Positions 17,963 to 26,357 of a DNA stretch of 35,066 nt are shown here, one piece after another. The position numbers and the translations under genes are program-made. The notes beneath the pieces are model-generated. The model saw only the letters and a program-made list of their open reading frames with translations. It ran no database searches and was not told the origin of the DNA. Where the stretch lies: contig NZ_BCRK01000050.1 in NCBI RefSeq assembly GCF_001552555.1, positions 1-35,066 on the forward strand, given 5' to 3'. This DNA comes from Nocardiopsis trehalosi NBRC 14201 (lineage in GTDB: Bacteria > Actinomycetota > Actinomycetes > Streptosporangiales > Streptosporangiaceae). Position 1 is the first letter of the stretch; every line of letters starts with the position of its first letter.

Positions 17963-18735
17963 ACGGCGCCGGCATGCTCGCCGCCGCCGGCCCGGGCGGG
18001 TGGCTGCTGGCGGTCGGGGTGCTCGGCTGGGTCGCCGCCCGCGCCATCCCGTCCACCCCGTCCGCGCGGTTGCGGGCCCTGACCGGCGGCGCACCCGCGC
18101 GGCGGGCCGGGGCCGACCGGTGGACGCGGGCGGTGGCCGACGTGCGCGCCCGCTATGACCTGCTCGCCGGGCGCACCGCCGACCGGCGGCGGCGCGCCGC
18201 CGTGGAGTTGTGCCGGGTCCTCGCCACCGAGCTGCGCGCCGGGCGCGACCCCGCCTCGGCGGTCGAGGCCGCCGTGTCCGGCCTCACGCCCCCCGCCACC
18301 CGCGAGCTCGCCGGGCTGGTCGCGGCCGCGCGGGCCGGTGGCGACCTGGCCGCGCCCTTGGCCGCCGCCGCCCGCCTGCCCGGCGCCGCGGGGCTGGGCT
18401 ATCTGGCGGCGTGCTGGCGGGTGGCGTCGGGCACCGGGGCAGGGCTCGCCGACGTCGTGGACCGGCTCGCGGACGGCCTCGACCGCGAGGGTGCCGCCCG
18501 GCGGGAACTCGCGGCGCAGTTGTCCGGGCCCCGGACGACCGCGCTCGTGCTGAGCGCCCTGCCCGTGCTCGGCCTGGCGATGTCGGCGGGGGTGGGCGGG
18601 GCGCCGCTGGCGTTCCTGTTCGGTTCACCGGTCGGGTCGGCGTGCCTGGCCGCCGGGGTCCTTCTCGACGCGCTCGGGCTGTGGTGGACGCACCGCCTGG
18701 TCCGGGGTGTCCTCACCGCGCACGAAACGGAGTAG
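17959..18735 (+). CDS. tadB: Tad platform membrane protein TadB
   Basis: This 258-aa inner-membrane protein has one N-terminal hydrophobic segment, a type II secretion F domain (AVELCRVLATELRAGRDPASAVEAA and ARRELAAQLSGPRTTALVLSALPVLGL), and paired C-terminal membrane segments. With TadC it forms the platform beneath the pilus. The ATG at 17959 overlaps the tadA stop in ATGA, so translation is probably coupled. tadC follows after five bases. Confidence 0.88.
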   Translation: MNGAGMLAAAGPGGWLLAVGVLGWVAARAIPSTPSARLRALTGGAPARRAGADRWTRAVADVRARYDLLAGRTADRRRRAAVELCRVLATELRAGRDPASAVEAAVSGLTPPATRELAGLVAAARAGGDLAAPLAAAARLPGAAGLGYLAACWRVASGTGAGLADVVDRLADGLDREGAARRELAAQLSGPRTTALVLSALPVLGLAMSAGVGGAPLAFLFGSPVGSACLAAGVLLDALGLWWTHRLVRGVLTAHETE

Positions 18736-18740
18736 TCGAC

Positions 18741-19484
18741 GTGGTGCTGCTGGAGTTCGCCGTCGTGGCCCTCGGTACCGCCGCCGTGCGGCTCCTCGGG
18801 CCGCCCGGGCGGGTCGCCGCCCGGCGCCGGCTCGCCGCGCTGCTCCCCGGGCGGCCCCGCGCGCCTCGGCGCTCCCCCGCCGGTGCGCGGGCGGTGCGGT
18901 GGCTGGTGCCGGTGCTGCCCGCCGTCACCTTGGCGGCCGTCGCCGGGCCGGTGACGGCGGTGGCGGTCGGGGTGCCGGCGGGGTGGGCCCTGGGGTGGTG
19001 GGCGGGGCGCGACGGCGCGCGCTCGTCGGCGCGCGACCACGCCCGGATCGTGGCGGCGCTGCCCATCGCCGTCGACCTGCTGGTGGCCGGGTTGCGCGCC
19101 GGCGGGACGCCGGCCGGCGTGCTCGCGGAGGTGGCCCGCGCGGTGCCCGACCCTTTGGCCGCGTCCCTGGGCGCGGTCCACGAGCGGTTGCGGTTGGGCG
19201 CCGACCCGTCCGCCGCCTGGGAGGGGGTGGGCGGGCCGCCGGAGCTCGCCGCCGTGGGTCGGGCGCTCGCCCGCGCCGCCGACACCGGGGCGCCCGTCGG
19301 CGACCTGCTGGAGCGGCAGGCCGCCGAGGCCCGCGCCACCGCCCGCACCCGGGCGCTGGCGCGGTCGCAGCGCGTCGGCGTCCTGGTGGTGGCCCCTCTG
19401 GGCCTCTGCTTCCTTCCCGCGTTCGTGCTGATCGGCGTGGTCCCGTTGGCCGCCGGCCTGGTCGGCGGCCTTCTGGGGCCATGA
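18741..19484 (+). CDS. tadC: Tad platform membrane protein TadC
   Basis: This 247-aa inner-membrane protein is the TadB partner. It has an N-terminal membrane segment, two more near 60-85, the F domain pattern LPIAVDLLVAGLRAGGTPAGVLAEVA with ALARAADTGAPVGDLLERQA, and a C-terminal hydrophobic hairpin ending at LVGGLLGP. The start is GTG at 18741 eight bases after GGAG; a second GTG follows directly at 18744. In mycobacteria flp, tadE and tadF follow tadC directly. Here the next gene is a convergent broken one, and the pilin genes lie 8 kb away on the other strand. Confidence 0.87.
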   Translation: MVLLEFAVVALGTAAVRLLGPPGRVAARRRLAALLPGRPRAPRRSPAGARAVRWLVPVLPAVTLAAVAGPVTAVAVGVPAGWALGWWAGRDGARSSARDHARIVAALPIAVDLLVAGLRAGGTPAGVLAEVARAVPDPLAASLGAVHERLRLGADPSAAWEGVGGPPELAAVGRALARAADTGAPVGDLLERQAAEARATARTRALARSQRVGVLVVAPLGLCFLPAFVLIGVVPLAAGLVGGLLGP

Positions 19485-19498
19485 GCCGGCGCGCCGGC
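19485..19498 (+). terminator. Perfect 14-bp palindrome right after tadC
   Basis: GCCGGCGCGCCGGC starts at the base after the tadC stop codon and can form GCCGG-CGCG-CCGGC. It may end the ssd-tadABC transcript. It also lies at the likely rearrangement point of the Tad locus. Confidence 0.4.
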
Positions 19499-19726
19499 GG
19501 GCCGCGCAGGCGGTCGGCCGCCTCGGCCGGTCCGCCACGCGAGATCGGCGCAGACCGGCTTGCCCCGAGGCAGGGCGATCCGACCGGTGGGGACGGTCCG
19601 GGGGGGGCGCCGACCGCGCCCTCCCGTCCGCCGCCGCCGGAGCGCGGCCGCCGAGGCCGTCCGGGGTTCTGGCGGCGCGCTCACGCGTCCGCGCCACCCG
19701 TGCGTTCGAAGCGCGTGATGGAGCCC

Positions 19727-20196
19727 TCAGTCCCCGAACCCGGGGACGGGCTCCCAGTCGGCGTCCACGGGCACGTCCGCGTACTCGGTGGACGTCCTCT
19801 CCCGTTTCCCGTGGTCCGTGACGACGGCCTTGACGTAGCCGTCGGGGCGGATGCGCACGTCCTCCACCCGTACGGCGTCCGACGGGGTCGAGCCGCGCGT
19901 CTCGTCGGGATACGTGTGGGGGAGGACCCGCCCGAGGAAGAGCCGGTCGCCCAGCCGGGTGAACACGTGTTCACCGTCCGCCGGCCGTGGTCGTCCAGGA
20001 AGGCGGCGCCGTAGGAGCCGTTCCTCCTGACGACGGTCACCAGGACCGGGTGCGGGCGGCCCGCGCGGGGCACGATCGCGGTGTACTCCTCGCCGCCCGC
20101 GTTCCGCTCCCGCGCCTCGCCCGCGGTGATCGGGCCGCCCGGCTCGGCGTCTTGCGCGTTCCACCGGTGGCAGTAGGCCACGTCGTGCGCTTCCAT
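19727..20196 (-). pseudogene. Unrecognised protein gene broken by a frameshift
   Basis: The first part, from ATG at 20196 (GGAGG five bases upstream), reads MEAHDVAYCHRWNAQDAEPG through VLVTVVRRNGSYGAAFLDDHGRR. Beyond about 19985 that frame turns into Ser/Thr/Pro/Arg-rich nonsense. The frame shifted by -1 then reads well: GEHVFTRLGDRLFLGRVL, then DAVRVEDVRIRPDGYVKAVV and VDADWEPVPGFGD to a stop at 19727. Joined, the product would be about 157 aa. The switch lies at about 19970-19990, beside an 18-bp palindrome. It may be a real pseudogene, a sequencing or assembly error in a hairpin, or less likely programmed frameshifting. I do not recognise the family. Confidence 0.65.
19958..19975. repeat. 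18-bp perfect palindrome at the frameshift point
   Basis: GGTGAACACGTGTTCACC is its own reverse complement. It lies in the coding sequence exactly where the two readable frames of the broken gene meet. Confidence 0.85.
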
Positions 20197-20266
20197 CGGC
20201 GCCTCCGACTCCCCGGGCCGCGTCTCCCCATGATCCCGTGCGCCCGCACCCGCCCGGGGGTGCGGC

Positions 20267-21442
20267 TCAGGTGGAGTCGGGGCGCGGCCGGGGGTAGGTG
20301 AGGCGGCGGAGCAGGACCTCGGCCGGACCCCGGCGGCCGGTTCGGCGCATGACGTCGGCGGCGGCGATCGCGATGACCCAGCTCACGGCGGCCACGGCAG
20401 TGGCGCCCGCGAGTCCGAGGTCGTCCTGGAGGCCCAGTCCGACCGGGAAGAACACGGCCGTGAACACCACCGACTGGGCGAGGTACACGGTCATGGAGCG
20501 CTGCCCAAGCGCCTGGAGGGCGGTGGTGATCGGGCCGCGCGTCCGGGCGGCGGCGATGGCGGCCAGTGCGACGGCGCCCGCCAGGGCGATGCCGCCGAAG
20601 TAGCCCGTGAGCGGCTGGAACAGGGCCGCCGCGCCGATCTCGGCGGCCGTCGGGGCGGCCCACACGCCCGTCTGCATGGCGATGGCGGGCAGCGCGCCGA
20701 GGACGGAGATCCCGGTCGCGACCACCGTGAAGCGCACGAGCAGGCCGCGGTGGCGCTCGGGCTCGTCCAGGTAGTGGCGCCGTGCCGCCCAGATGCCGAA
20801 GACGACCGCCGGGGTGACGGACACGACGAGGATCACCAGGGCGAACGGCCAGGTCTGGAGCCGGTCGACGAACATCTCGGCCATGCCCTGGTCACCGGCG
20901 GCGATGCTGCCCACCGTGTAGCTGGAGACGCCCTGCGACAGCGGCAGCAGCATGCCCAGCCCCGTCACCAGGGTGGCGGGCACCAGGGCGGCGCCGCCCA
21001 CCCACAGCAGAGTGGCGTCCTTCGCCCGCAGCAGCCCGACGAGCAGGAATCCGGCGATCCCGTAGGCGGCCAGGACGTCGATCGGGACGAGCAGCAGGGC
21101 GTGGACGGCGCCGATGGCCACCAGCCACGAACTCCGGCGGCGCAGCAGTCCGCGCACGCCGGCCCAGTCGGTACCGCGCCGCGTCTGGCGGTCGTAGAGC
21201 TGCACCAGCGCGTAGCCGTAGAGGAAGGCGAACATCGGGCGCGCGTGGTTGTGGACGAACAGCAGGTGGATCACGCCGGTGATCTCGTTGGCGAGGGCCG
21301 GCCCGCGCTCGACGGCGGTCACGAACAGCGGGGCGTGGGCCATGGCGATGGCGAGCAGCATGACGCCCCGCGCCAGGTCGGGCGCCAGCGCACGGTCGGC
21401 CGTACCGGTGGCGCGGACGGGTGGCGATGCCGGCGTGGTCAT
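20267..21442 (-). CDS. DUF418 family membrane protein
   Basis: This 391-aa protein has about eight to ten hydrophobic segments. The N-terminal RALAPDLARGVMLLAIAMAHAPLF, the loop HNHARPMFAFLYGYALVQLYDR, and the C-terminal GQRSMTVYLAQSVVF block are typical of DUF418/YeiB-like proteins, relatives of acyltransferase-3 membrane proteins. Function is unknown; transport or modification of envelope molecules is inferred. The ATG at 21442 overlaps the stop of a small upstream ORF as ATGA, and the ribosome binding site (GGGAAG) is weak. It lies close to another acyltransferase-type gene on the same strand. Confidence 0.85.
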   Translation of the reverse strand: MTTPASPPVRATGTADRALAPDLARGVMLLAIAMAHAPLFVTAVERGPALANEITGVIHLLFVHNHARPMFAFLYGYALVQLYDRQTRRGTDWAGVRGLLRRRSSWLVAIGAVHALLLVPIDVLAAYGIAGFLLVGLLRAKDATLLWVGGAALVPATLVTGLGMLLPLSQGVSSYTVGSIAAGDQGMAEMFVDRLQTWPFALVILVVSVTPAVVFGIWAARRHYLDEPERHRGLLVRFTVVATGISVLGALPAIAMQTGVWAAPTAAEIGAAALFQPLTGYFGGIALAGAVALAAIAAARTRGPITTALQALGQRSMTVYLAQSVVFTAVFFPVGLGLQDDLGLAGATAVAAVSWVIAIAAADVMRRTGRRGPAEVLLRRLTYPRPRPDST

Positions 21443-21660
21443 GCGTGCTTCCCGGAGGGGTGTTCGCCGCCCGTTGCGGGGCGGTGGGGCGTGACGGAAT
21501 CGGTTCCACGGTCTGCCGCGAACGCGCCGGGCGGCACCTGGCTCGGCACGTGCATCCCGGCCGCTGACAACGCGGGGAAGACCGACCCGCCGATGGCAGT
21601 GGCCGCCCTTCGCCGTCCGGCGACCGGGACGATCACCGCGCCCATCGCGTGCGCCGCCAC
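21439..21660 (-). CDS. Small ORF overlapping the DUF418 gene
   Basis: A frame with ordinary protein-like composition runs into the DUF418 start with an ATGA overlap. The track of good codons extends upstream of the first GTG (at 21660), reading ALWRLFPDTDLPQDALTHG, but I find no convincing start there. It may be the 3' remnant of a longer gene whose 5' end is lost, or a 73-aa protein. The product is not recognised. The preceding 21661-21989 holds no other supported feature. Confidence 0.35.
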   Translation of the reverse strand: MAAHAMGAVIVPVAGRRRAATAIGGSVFPALSAAGMHVPSQVPPGAFAADRGTDSVTPHRPATGGEHPSGKHA

Positions 21661-21989
21661 CGCGGCCTGCGCCAGCGTAACCCCGTGGGTGAGCGCGTCC
21701 TGCGGCAGGTCGGTGTCAGGGAACAGCCGCCAAAGGGCGGGGAGGCGCGGGGCGCGGCGACAAGGGGGCGACCCGGGCGGCCGCGAGGGTGCGGCACCCT
21801 CCGCACCGGCGCGGAGGTGCCCCGCCGGGCGGCCGACCGGGAGCGGACCCCGATCTGAACCGGTCCGGGAGGCCGTCGATCATCTCGGAGGGCGGTGTTT
21901 CTCGGGGGACACCGGGTGGTCGTTCCGCGCCCGCCCGGGGGTGGACCGCCGCCGTGGCCGGTACCGGCCCCTCAGCGGGACGGCGCGGT

Positions 21990-23087
21990 TCACTTCATGC
22001 CGAGGAGGAACCGCGTCGGGGCGAACCGTCGAGCGGCGGCGCAGACCGCGATGCTCACCACCAGGCCCGACCCCATCACCAGCGCGAACGCTGTAGGCGC
22101 CCGGTCGACCACGGGCAGCACGTAGAAGCCCGCGGCCACCACCACCGTCTGGTGCACGATGTAGACGGGGTAGGCGAGCGCGGTGGCGTGCGCCGTCGCC
22201 CGCCCCGGGCGGCTGAGGTGGCGGCGCCCATAGCCGAGCATCGCCAGGAGGACGGTCCAGCAGGCGAACGCCTCCCACGCGGTGGCAGCCGGGGTGGGCA
22301 CGTCGGCTCCGGACAGGGCGGCGGCGAGCATCCCGGCCGTCCCGAGGACGCCGAGGGCGAGGTGGGTGCGGCGGTGCCGGGCGATCGCCTCCAGGGCCCG
22401 GTCGTCCCCCGCGAGCAGGTAGCCGAGCAGGACGTACGCGGCGTAGACGAGGATGTTCTTGCCCGCGATGTCGGGGACCAGCGCCAGCAGGGCCACGGCG
22501 GGTACGGGCAGCAGCACGAGGACCGGATGGCGGAGCCAGGCGGGCGCGTACCCGCGGTCCCGCACCGCCCGCATCGCCGGGAGCAGCGCGAGCGAGATCA
22601 CCAGCAGGAAGCCGATGAACCACAGGTGCGCGGGCGAGATCCCGCCGCCGTACTCCGACCAGTCGGAGAAGTCGGTGAAGTAGGAGACCAGGAACTCCGC
22701 GTACCCGCCCGGGTCCTCGCCCCGGAACCGGCGGGCGTAGTACGCCTGGGGCGGCACCACGACCAGGAACCCGAACAGCAGCGGCACGAGCAGGCGCCGG
22801 ACGCGTTCCGCGGCGAAGGCGCGCGCGGTGCGGCGGCGCAGGGCGTACCGGCTCGACATCCCGGCCAGCAGGAACAGTAGCGGCATGAACCAGAACGACG
22901 ACTCCACCAGGACGGTGGCGGCCGGCGCGGTGTCGCCCTTGACGTAGAACGGGGCGCCGGTGTCGAACATCCGGGCCGTGTGGTACGGGAAGAGGAAGAG
23001 GATGGCCGCGTTGCGGAGCCGGTCGACGTCGTGGCGGCGCGGCGGGGCGGATGCGGCGGACGCGGCGGGGCCGGCGTGGGTGCTCAT
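21990..23087 (-). CDS. Acyltransferase-3 family membrane protein
   Basis: This 365-aa multi-span protein begins with RHDVDRLRNAAILFLFPYHTARMF, the family's N-terminal helix with the catalytic-type His. FLLAGMSSRYALRRRT and HLWFIGFLLVISL follow, and the C-terminus reads YPVYIVHQTVVV. These enzymes acylate extracytoplasmic sugars or lipids. The ATG at 23087 overlaps the stop of the upstream DUF4097 lipoprotein gene (ATGA), so the two are translationally coupled; the longer upstream frame is a shadow of that gene. Confidence 0.88.
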   Translation of the reverse strand: MSTHAGPAASAASAPPRRHDVDRLRNAAILFLFPYHTARMFDTGAPFYVKGDTAPAATVLVESSFWFMPLLFLLAGMSSRYALRRRTARAFAAERVRRLLVPLLFGFLVVVPPQAYYARRFRGEDPGGYAEFLVSYFTDFSDWSEYGGGISPAHLWFIGFLLVISLALLPAMRAVRDRGYAPAWLRHPVLVLLPVPAVALLALVPDIAGKNILVYAAYVLLGYLLAGDDRALEAIARHRRTHLALGVLGTAGMLAAALSGADVPTPAATAWEAFACWTVLLAMLGYGRRHLSRPGRATAHATALAYPVYIVHQTVVVAAGFYVLPVVDRAPTAFALVMGSGLVVSIAVCAAARRFAPTRFLLGMK

Positions 23088-23860
23088 CGGGCACCCGCCA
23101 GCAGGGTGATCGCGCCGTTGTCGGTGGTGACGTGCAGCGTGTGCGGGGCGGCGGGGTCCTCGGGCACGTCGGATCGGATCTCGCCGCTGTCCGTCTCGGT
23201 GGTCACCGCGTACGGGGCGTCGGGCACCTCCACGACCACTTCGCCGTTCTCGGTGGCCACCCGGACCTCGGTGGCGGCCGCGGCGAGGGCGAGGTCGACG
23301 GCGCCGTTCTCGGTGGCGGCCGATACGCGCTCCGAGGTGAGGCCGGAGGCGTGCACGGCGCCGCTCCCGGCCTCCAGGCGCAGGGGGCCGGAGGCGGCCT
23401 CGACGTCGATGGCGCCGTTGTCGGTGGTCACCGCCAGGGGGCCGGTGTGCCCGGTCGAGGACACCGCGCCGCTGCCGCCCTCCACCGTCAGATCCGTGCC
23501 CTCGGGCACGTGGACCTCGTAGCGGACGCCGCACCAGGCGTCGGGCAGCACCGGGCAGTGGGCGCCGGGCAGGGTGAGCGTCCCGTCGGCGTACCCCCAT
23601 TCCTCGACGGTGTTCGGGCCGGTCACGTGGCGGACCACCCGCAGGGCACCGGTGTCGGCGGTGCGGATGTCCAGGTCCGCCGTGTCGGCGGCGATGACGA
23701 GGGCGCCCGCCACGGCGCCGAAGTCGCGCTCCTCCGGGGAGTCGGCGGCGCAGGCGGGGAGGGCGAGGAGCCCGGCGAGCGCCGCGACGAGCCCGCCGGC
23801 GGCGCGAGCGGGCCCGGACGTGACCGTGGGAGGGCGGCGGCGGGGAGTGGTCGGGGACAT
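23084..23860 (-). CDS. DUF4097 beta-repeat lipoprotein
   Basis: This 258-aa exported protein has a signal segment (about 20-36) and the lipobox-like LPAC with Cys37, so it is probably a lipoprotein on the outer face of the membrane. The mature part has the DUF4097 repeat pattern of short beta turns (TTDNGAIDV, GSGAV, ATENGAVDL, ATENGEVVV, TDSGEI, TTDNGAITL) spaced about 20 residues apart, expected to stack as a beta-solenoid. The ATG at 23860 has GGAGG at the normal distance; an in-frame ATG at 23872 lies before the site. It is coupled to the acyltransferase gene by ATGA. Confidence 0.85.
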   Translation of the reverse strand: MSPTTPRRRPPTVTSGPARAAGGLVAALAGLLALPACAADSPEERDFGAVAGALVIAADTADLDIRTADTGALRVVRHVTGPNTVEEWGYADGTLTLPGAHCPVLPDAWCGVRYEVHVPEGTDLTVEGGSGAVSSTGHTGPLAVTTDNGAIDVEAASGPLRLEAGSGAVHASGLTSERVSAATENGAVDLALAAAATEVRVATENGEVVVEVPDAPYAVTTETDSGEIRSDVPEDPAAPHTLHVTTDNGAITLLAGAR

Positions 23861-24512
23861 GTGGGCCTCCATTCGAGGTGGGCGTTCATGGGTGGGTGGC
23901 GGGCGGATGAGCGCACGCCGACGGGGCACCGCGCACGCGGTGCGGTCGGGAGAACCGAGGTGGGGGCGCGACGGCCCCGGCCGGATGACCGGGGACGCCG
24001 GGGACGCCGGCGGAGCGCTGCGCCGGGGCGACGCCGGGTCGGCGCCGGGTCGGCGCCGTGCGACCCCGATGCGGGCCGGTCGGACGGCCCGGGGCGCACG
24101 GACACCGCGGAGCGATGGGGGCGGCCGCTCCGTGCATGGACCGGAAGGGGGCGCGGGTGGCGGATCGCGCCTGATGTGCGCCGGATGGTGGGCGGACGGA
24201 ACAGGGGGCGGACGGAACAGCGGGTGGACCGCGCTCGGAGCACACGGGCTCGACGGCGCGTCGGACGGCACGCTCGGGGGGGGCCGGGCACGGCGGCCGG
24301 TGGGCGCGGACCGTGCGCCCGGGCGCCCGACCGGATCGAGGGCGCGCGGAGGGGTCGCGCCCGCGCGGGCGGGGTGCGCGGCCGCGCGTCCCGGCTACCG
24401 CCGACGCGGGAGGGGATCGGGGAGGCGGGACGAGGTGAGGGTGGGGTGGGGGCGGGTGGGCGGAGGGGTGCGCGGCGGTGGAGCGTGCCTCGCGGGGTGG
24501 CCCGGTGTCGGG
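23861..24512. other. Spacer with small tandem repeats, no supported gene
   Basis: This is the gap between the DUF4097 gene start and the TetR gene end. It is G-rich on the plus strand and contains GGGCGGACGGAACAG twice in tandem (24190-24220, period 16) and short GTCGGCGCCGG-type repeats near 24035-24060. Long open frames exist, but all are Arg/Gly/Pro-rich and none has a ribosome binding site. The DUF4097 promoter should be in its left part. Confidence 0.5.
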
Positions 24513-25172
24513 TCAGCCGGTCGGGGGGTCCACCGGTTCTTCGGCGGGTGCCGGGCGCGCCAGGGCGGCGATGACGGCGGTCAGCGCGGCGTGGACGGCC
24601 TCGGCGTCGACCTCTTCGGGGTCGGCGAGGTGCTCCATGGACAGGCCGTTGGTCAGGCAGTGCACGACCAGGGCGGCGACATCGGGTGGGGCGGCGAGCC
24701 GGATGCCGTCGCGTTCGGCGACGTCGGCAATGGCGCGGGTGACCGCCGCCCGCTGTGCGCGGCGCATGGGGGTGACGACGGCACGGGTGGCATCGTCGCG
24801 GACCGCGCGGGCGGCGACCTCCAGGCCGAGGCGGCCGCGTTCGGTGTCACCGGTGATGCGCCGGGCGACGTGGTCGGCGGCCCCGGCGAGGCCGTCGGCG
24901 GGATCGTCGGCGCCGCGGATGCCGTCGAGCACGGTGGCGAGTTCGGCGTCGGCGCGCTCGGTCAGGAGGGCGCCGAAGAGCGCCTGCTTGCTGCCGAAGT
25001 TGGAGTAGACGGCGCCCTTGGTGAAGCCGGCCGCGTGCGCGATGTCCTCCAGGCGGCTGTCGTCGTAGCCGCGTTCGGCGAAGACACGGGCCGCGGCGTC
25101 GAGCAGCCGCCGCCGTACCTCCGCCCGCGGCATCCGGGGCGTGGGCCCCTCGGGTCTCTCGGACTGGCTCAT
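24513..25172 (-). CDS. TetR-family transcriptional regulator
   Basis: This 219-aa repressor has an N-terminal HTH: RRRLLDAAARVFAERGYDDS then LEDIAHAAGFTKGAVYSNFGSKQALF (about 20-67), the classic TetR signature. The C-terminal ligand domain is generic. The ATG at 25172 has no ribosome binding site, but a -10-like TAATCT lies six bases upstream, which fits a leaderless transcript. Two perfect palindromes stand just upstream, so it very likely represses itself. No divergent target gene is visible on the other side; the neighbouring DNA is non-coding. The regulated pathway is unknown. Confidence 0.93.
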   Translation of the reverse strand: MSQSERPEGPTPRMPRAEVRRRLLDAAARVFAERGYDDSRLEDIAHAAGFTKGAVYSNFGSKQALFGALLTERADAELATVLDGIRGADDPADGLAGAADHVARRITGDTERGRLGLEVAARAVRDDATRAVVTPMRRAQRAAVTRAIADVAERDGIRLAAPPDVAALVVHCLTNGLSMEHLADPEEVDAEAVHAALTAVIAALARPAPAEEPVDPPTG

Positions 25173-25178
25173 GAAACA

Positions 25179-25184
25179 AGATTA
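25179..25184 (-). promoter_or_regulatory. -10 box of a leaderless tetR promoter
   Basis: On the minus strand TAATCT is followed by six bases and then the ATG, so transcription should start at or next to the A of the start codon. The -35 region would fall at about 25202-25207, inside the operator pair. Confidence 0.5.
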
Positions 25185-25186
25185 GC

Positions 25187-25217
25187 ATACCCATGGGTAT
25201 CGGATACCCATGGGTAT
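25187..25217. promoter_or_regulatory. Two tandem perfect palindromes, TetR operators
   Basis: ATACCCATGGGTAT occurs at 25187-25200 and 25204-25217, each a perfect 14-bp palindrome, separated by CGG (17-bp centre-to-centre). They cover the spacer and -35 region of the tetR promoter. This is the pattern of two repressor dimers side by side. Confidence 0.85.
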
Positions 25218-25642
25218 CGGAAAATGTTCGCCCGCATGGCCCGATCGGCATCACCGCATGGAGGCTGAGACGACGGCGGCGGTCACTCCCCCACCCGGGA
25301 CGAGACGAATACGGGTCGATGCGGCGGGCCACCGGCTCACCTCCGCGCCCCGCGAGAGGAATCTTCGGCGATGCCGTCCCCAAAGCAGTGCCCGCGCCCC
25401 CGCGCCCCTACTCCTCTGCCCCTGCTCCCTGCCCCCGGCCACCGGCCACCGGCCACCGGCCCCAGCGGGATGGCACACCACCGCCGCCACGGCATGCCGA
25501 CCACTCGGCGCCGGGGTGCCGGGGTGAGGCCATGGCCATCCGCAGCCCCCCGATGCCTGCCCACCAGCGCGCATCCCGGCACACGCACCTGACCGCGTCC
25601 TCGGATAGTGGTGCCGGTGACCGCGCCGGACGCCGCCGCCAG
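25218..25642. other. Spacer between the TetR operators and the repeat array
   Basis: I see no gene here. Plus-strand frames starting near 25224 are short or lack a ribosome binding site. A 7-bp minisatellite GGCCACC (3-4 copies) lies at 25437-25462 and has an inverted counterpart at 29825-29852. Confidence 0.45.
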
Positions 25643-26357
25643 GTGTGCACCGACCCCCGGCGCGGCCGGGAAGGGGCGAGGAACACGGCCGGACCGGCCC
25701 CCCACCCGGGATCGAAGCGCGGGCGGTCTCGCCCGCCATGCTCCCTGGCCCGGTTGAGCAGCACGTATGCCCATTCCCGGATAGGGGCCGAAGCTGCCGG
25801 GAAGGGTCGGCCCGCGACCGCCCCGGTCGGGCGGAGACCGACCGCTGCGGCGATGGCGAACGCAACCGCCACCGACACGTGTGCGGCGACCCCCGGCGCG
25901 GCCGGGGAAGGGCAAGGAGCACGGCCGGACCGGCCACCCGCCCGGCGTCGAGACCCGCGGGCGATCGGGCCAACCGTCCTCCCTGGTCTGGACGAGCGAC
26001 GCGCACGCCCGTTCCCGGGGATGGGAGGCAAAGCTCCCGGGAAAGGGGCGGCCCGCGACCGCCCCGGTCGGGCGGAGACCGGCCACTACAACGTGGGCGG
26101 ACAGAACCGCCACCGACACGTGTGCACCGACCCCCGGCGCGGCCGGGAAGGGGCGAGGAACACGGCCGGACCGGCCACCCACCCGGGGTCGAAACCCGCG
26201 AGCGGCTGGCCGGCCATTCCCCCTGGTCCGAAAGAGCGGCACGTACGCCCCCTCCCGTCGATGGGAGGCAAAGCTCCCGCGAAAGGGTCGGCCGCGACCG
26301 ACCCGGTCGGGCGGAAACCGGCCGCTGCGGGGTTAGCGGACGGAACCGCCGCCGATG
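25643..26357. repeat. Three tandem copies of a ~238-bp structured non-coding repeat
   Basis: Units start at 25643, 25879 and 26120 with GTGTGC. Conserved landmarks in each are ACCCCCGGCGCGGCCGGG, CACGGCCGGACCGGCC and a GGTCGGGCGGA block; most of each unit aligns. Periods are 236 and 241, not multiples of three, so no reading frame survives from unit to unit. Hairpins recur: CCCGGC-GCG-GCCGGG and GGCCG-GAC-CGGCC in all units, and GGGAG-GCAAAG-CTCCC in units 2 and 3. Units 1 and 3 are nearly identical over their first 57 bases. The last unit overlaps the 3' end of the neighbouring minus-strand gene. Confidence 0.85.

Noticed and set aside
25643-26357. CRISPR array or insertion sequence
   Set aside because: Units are ~238 bp with no short repeat/spacer alternation, no cas genes, and no transposase or terminal inverted repeats.
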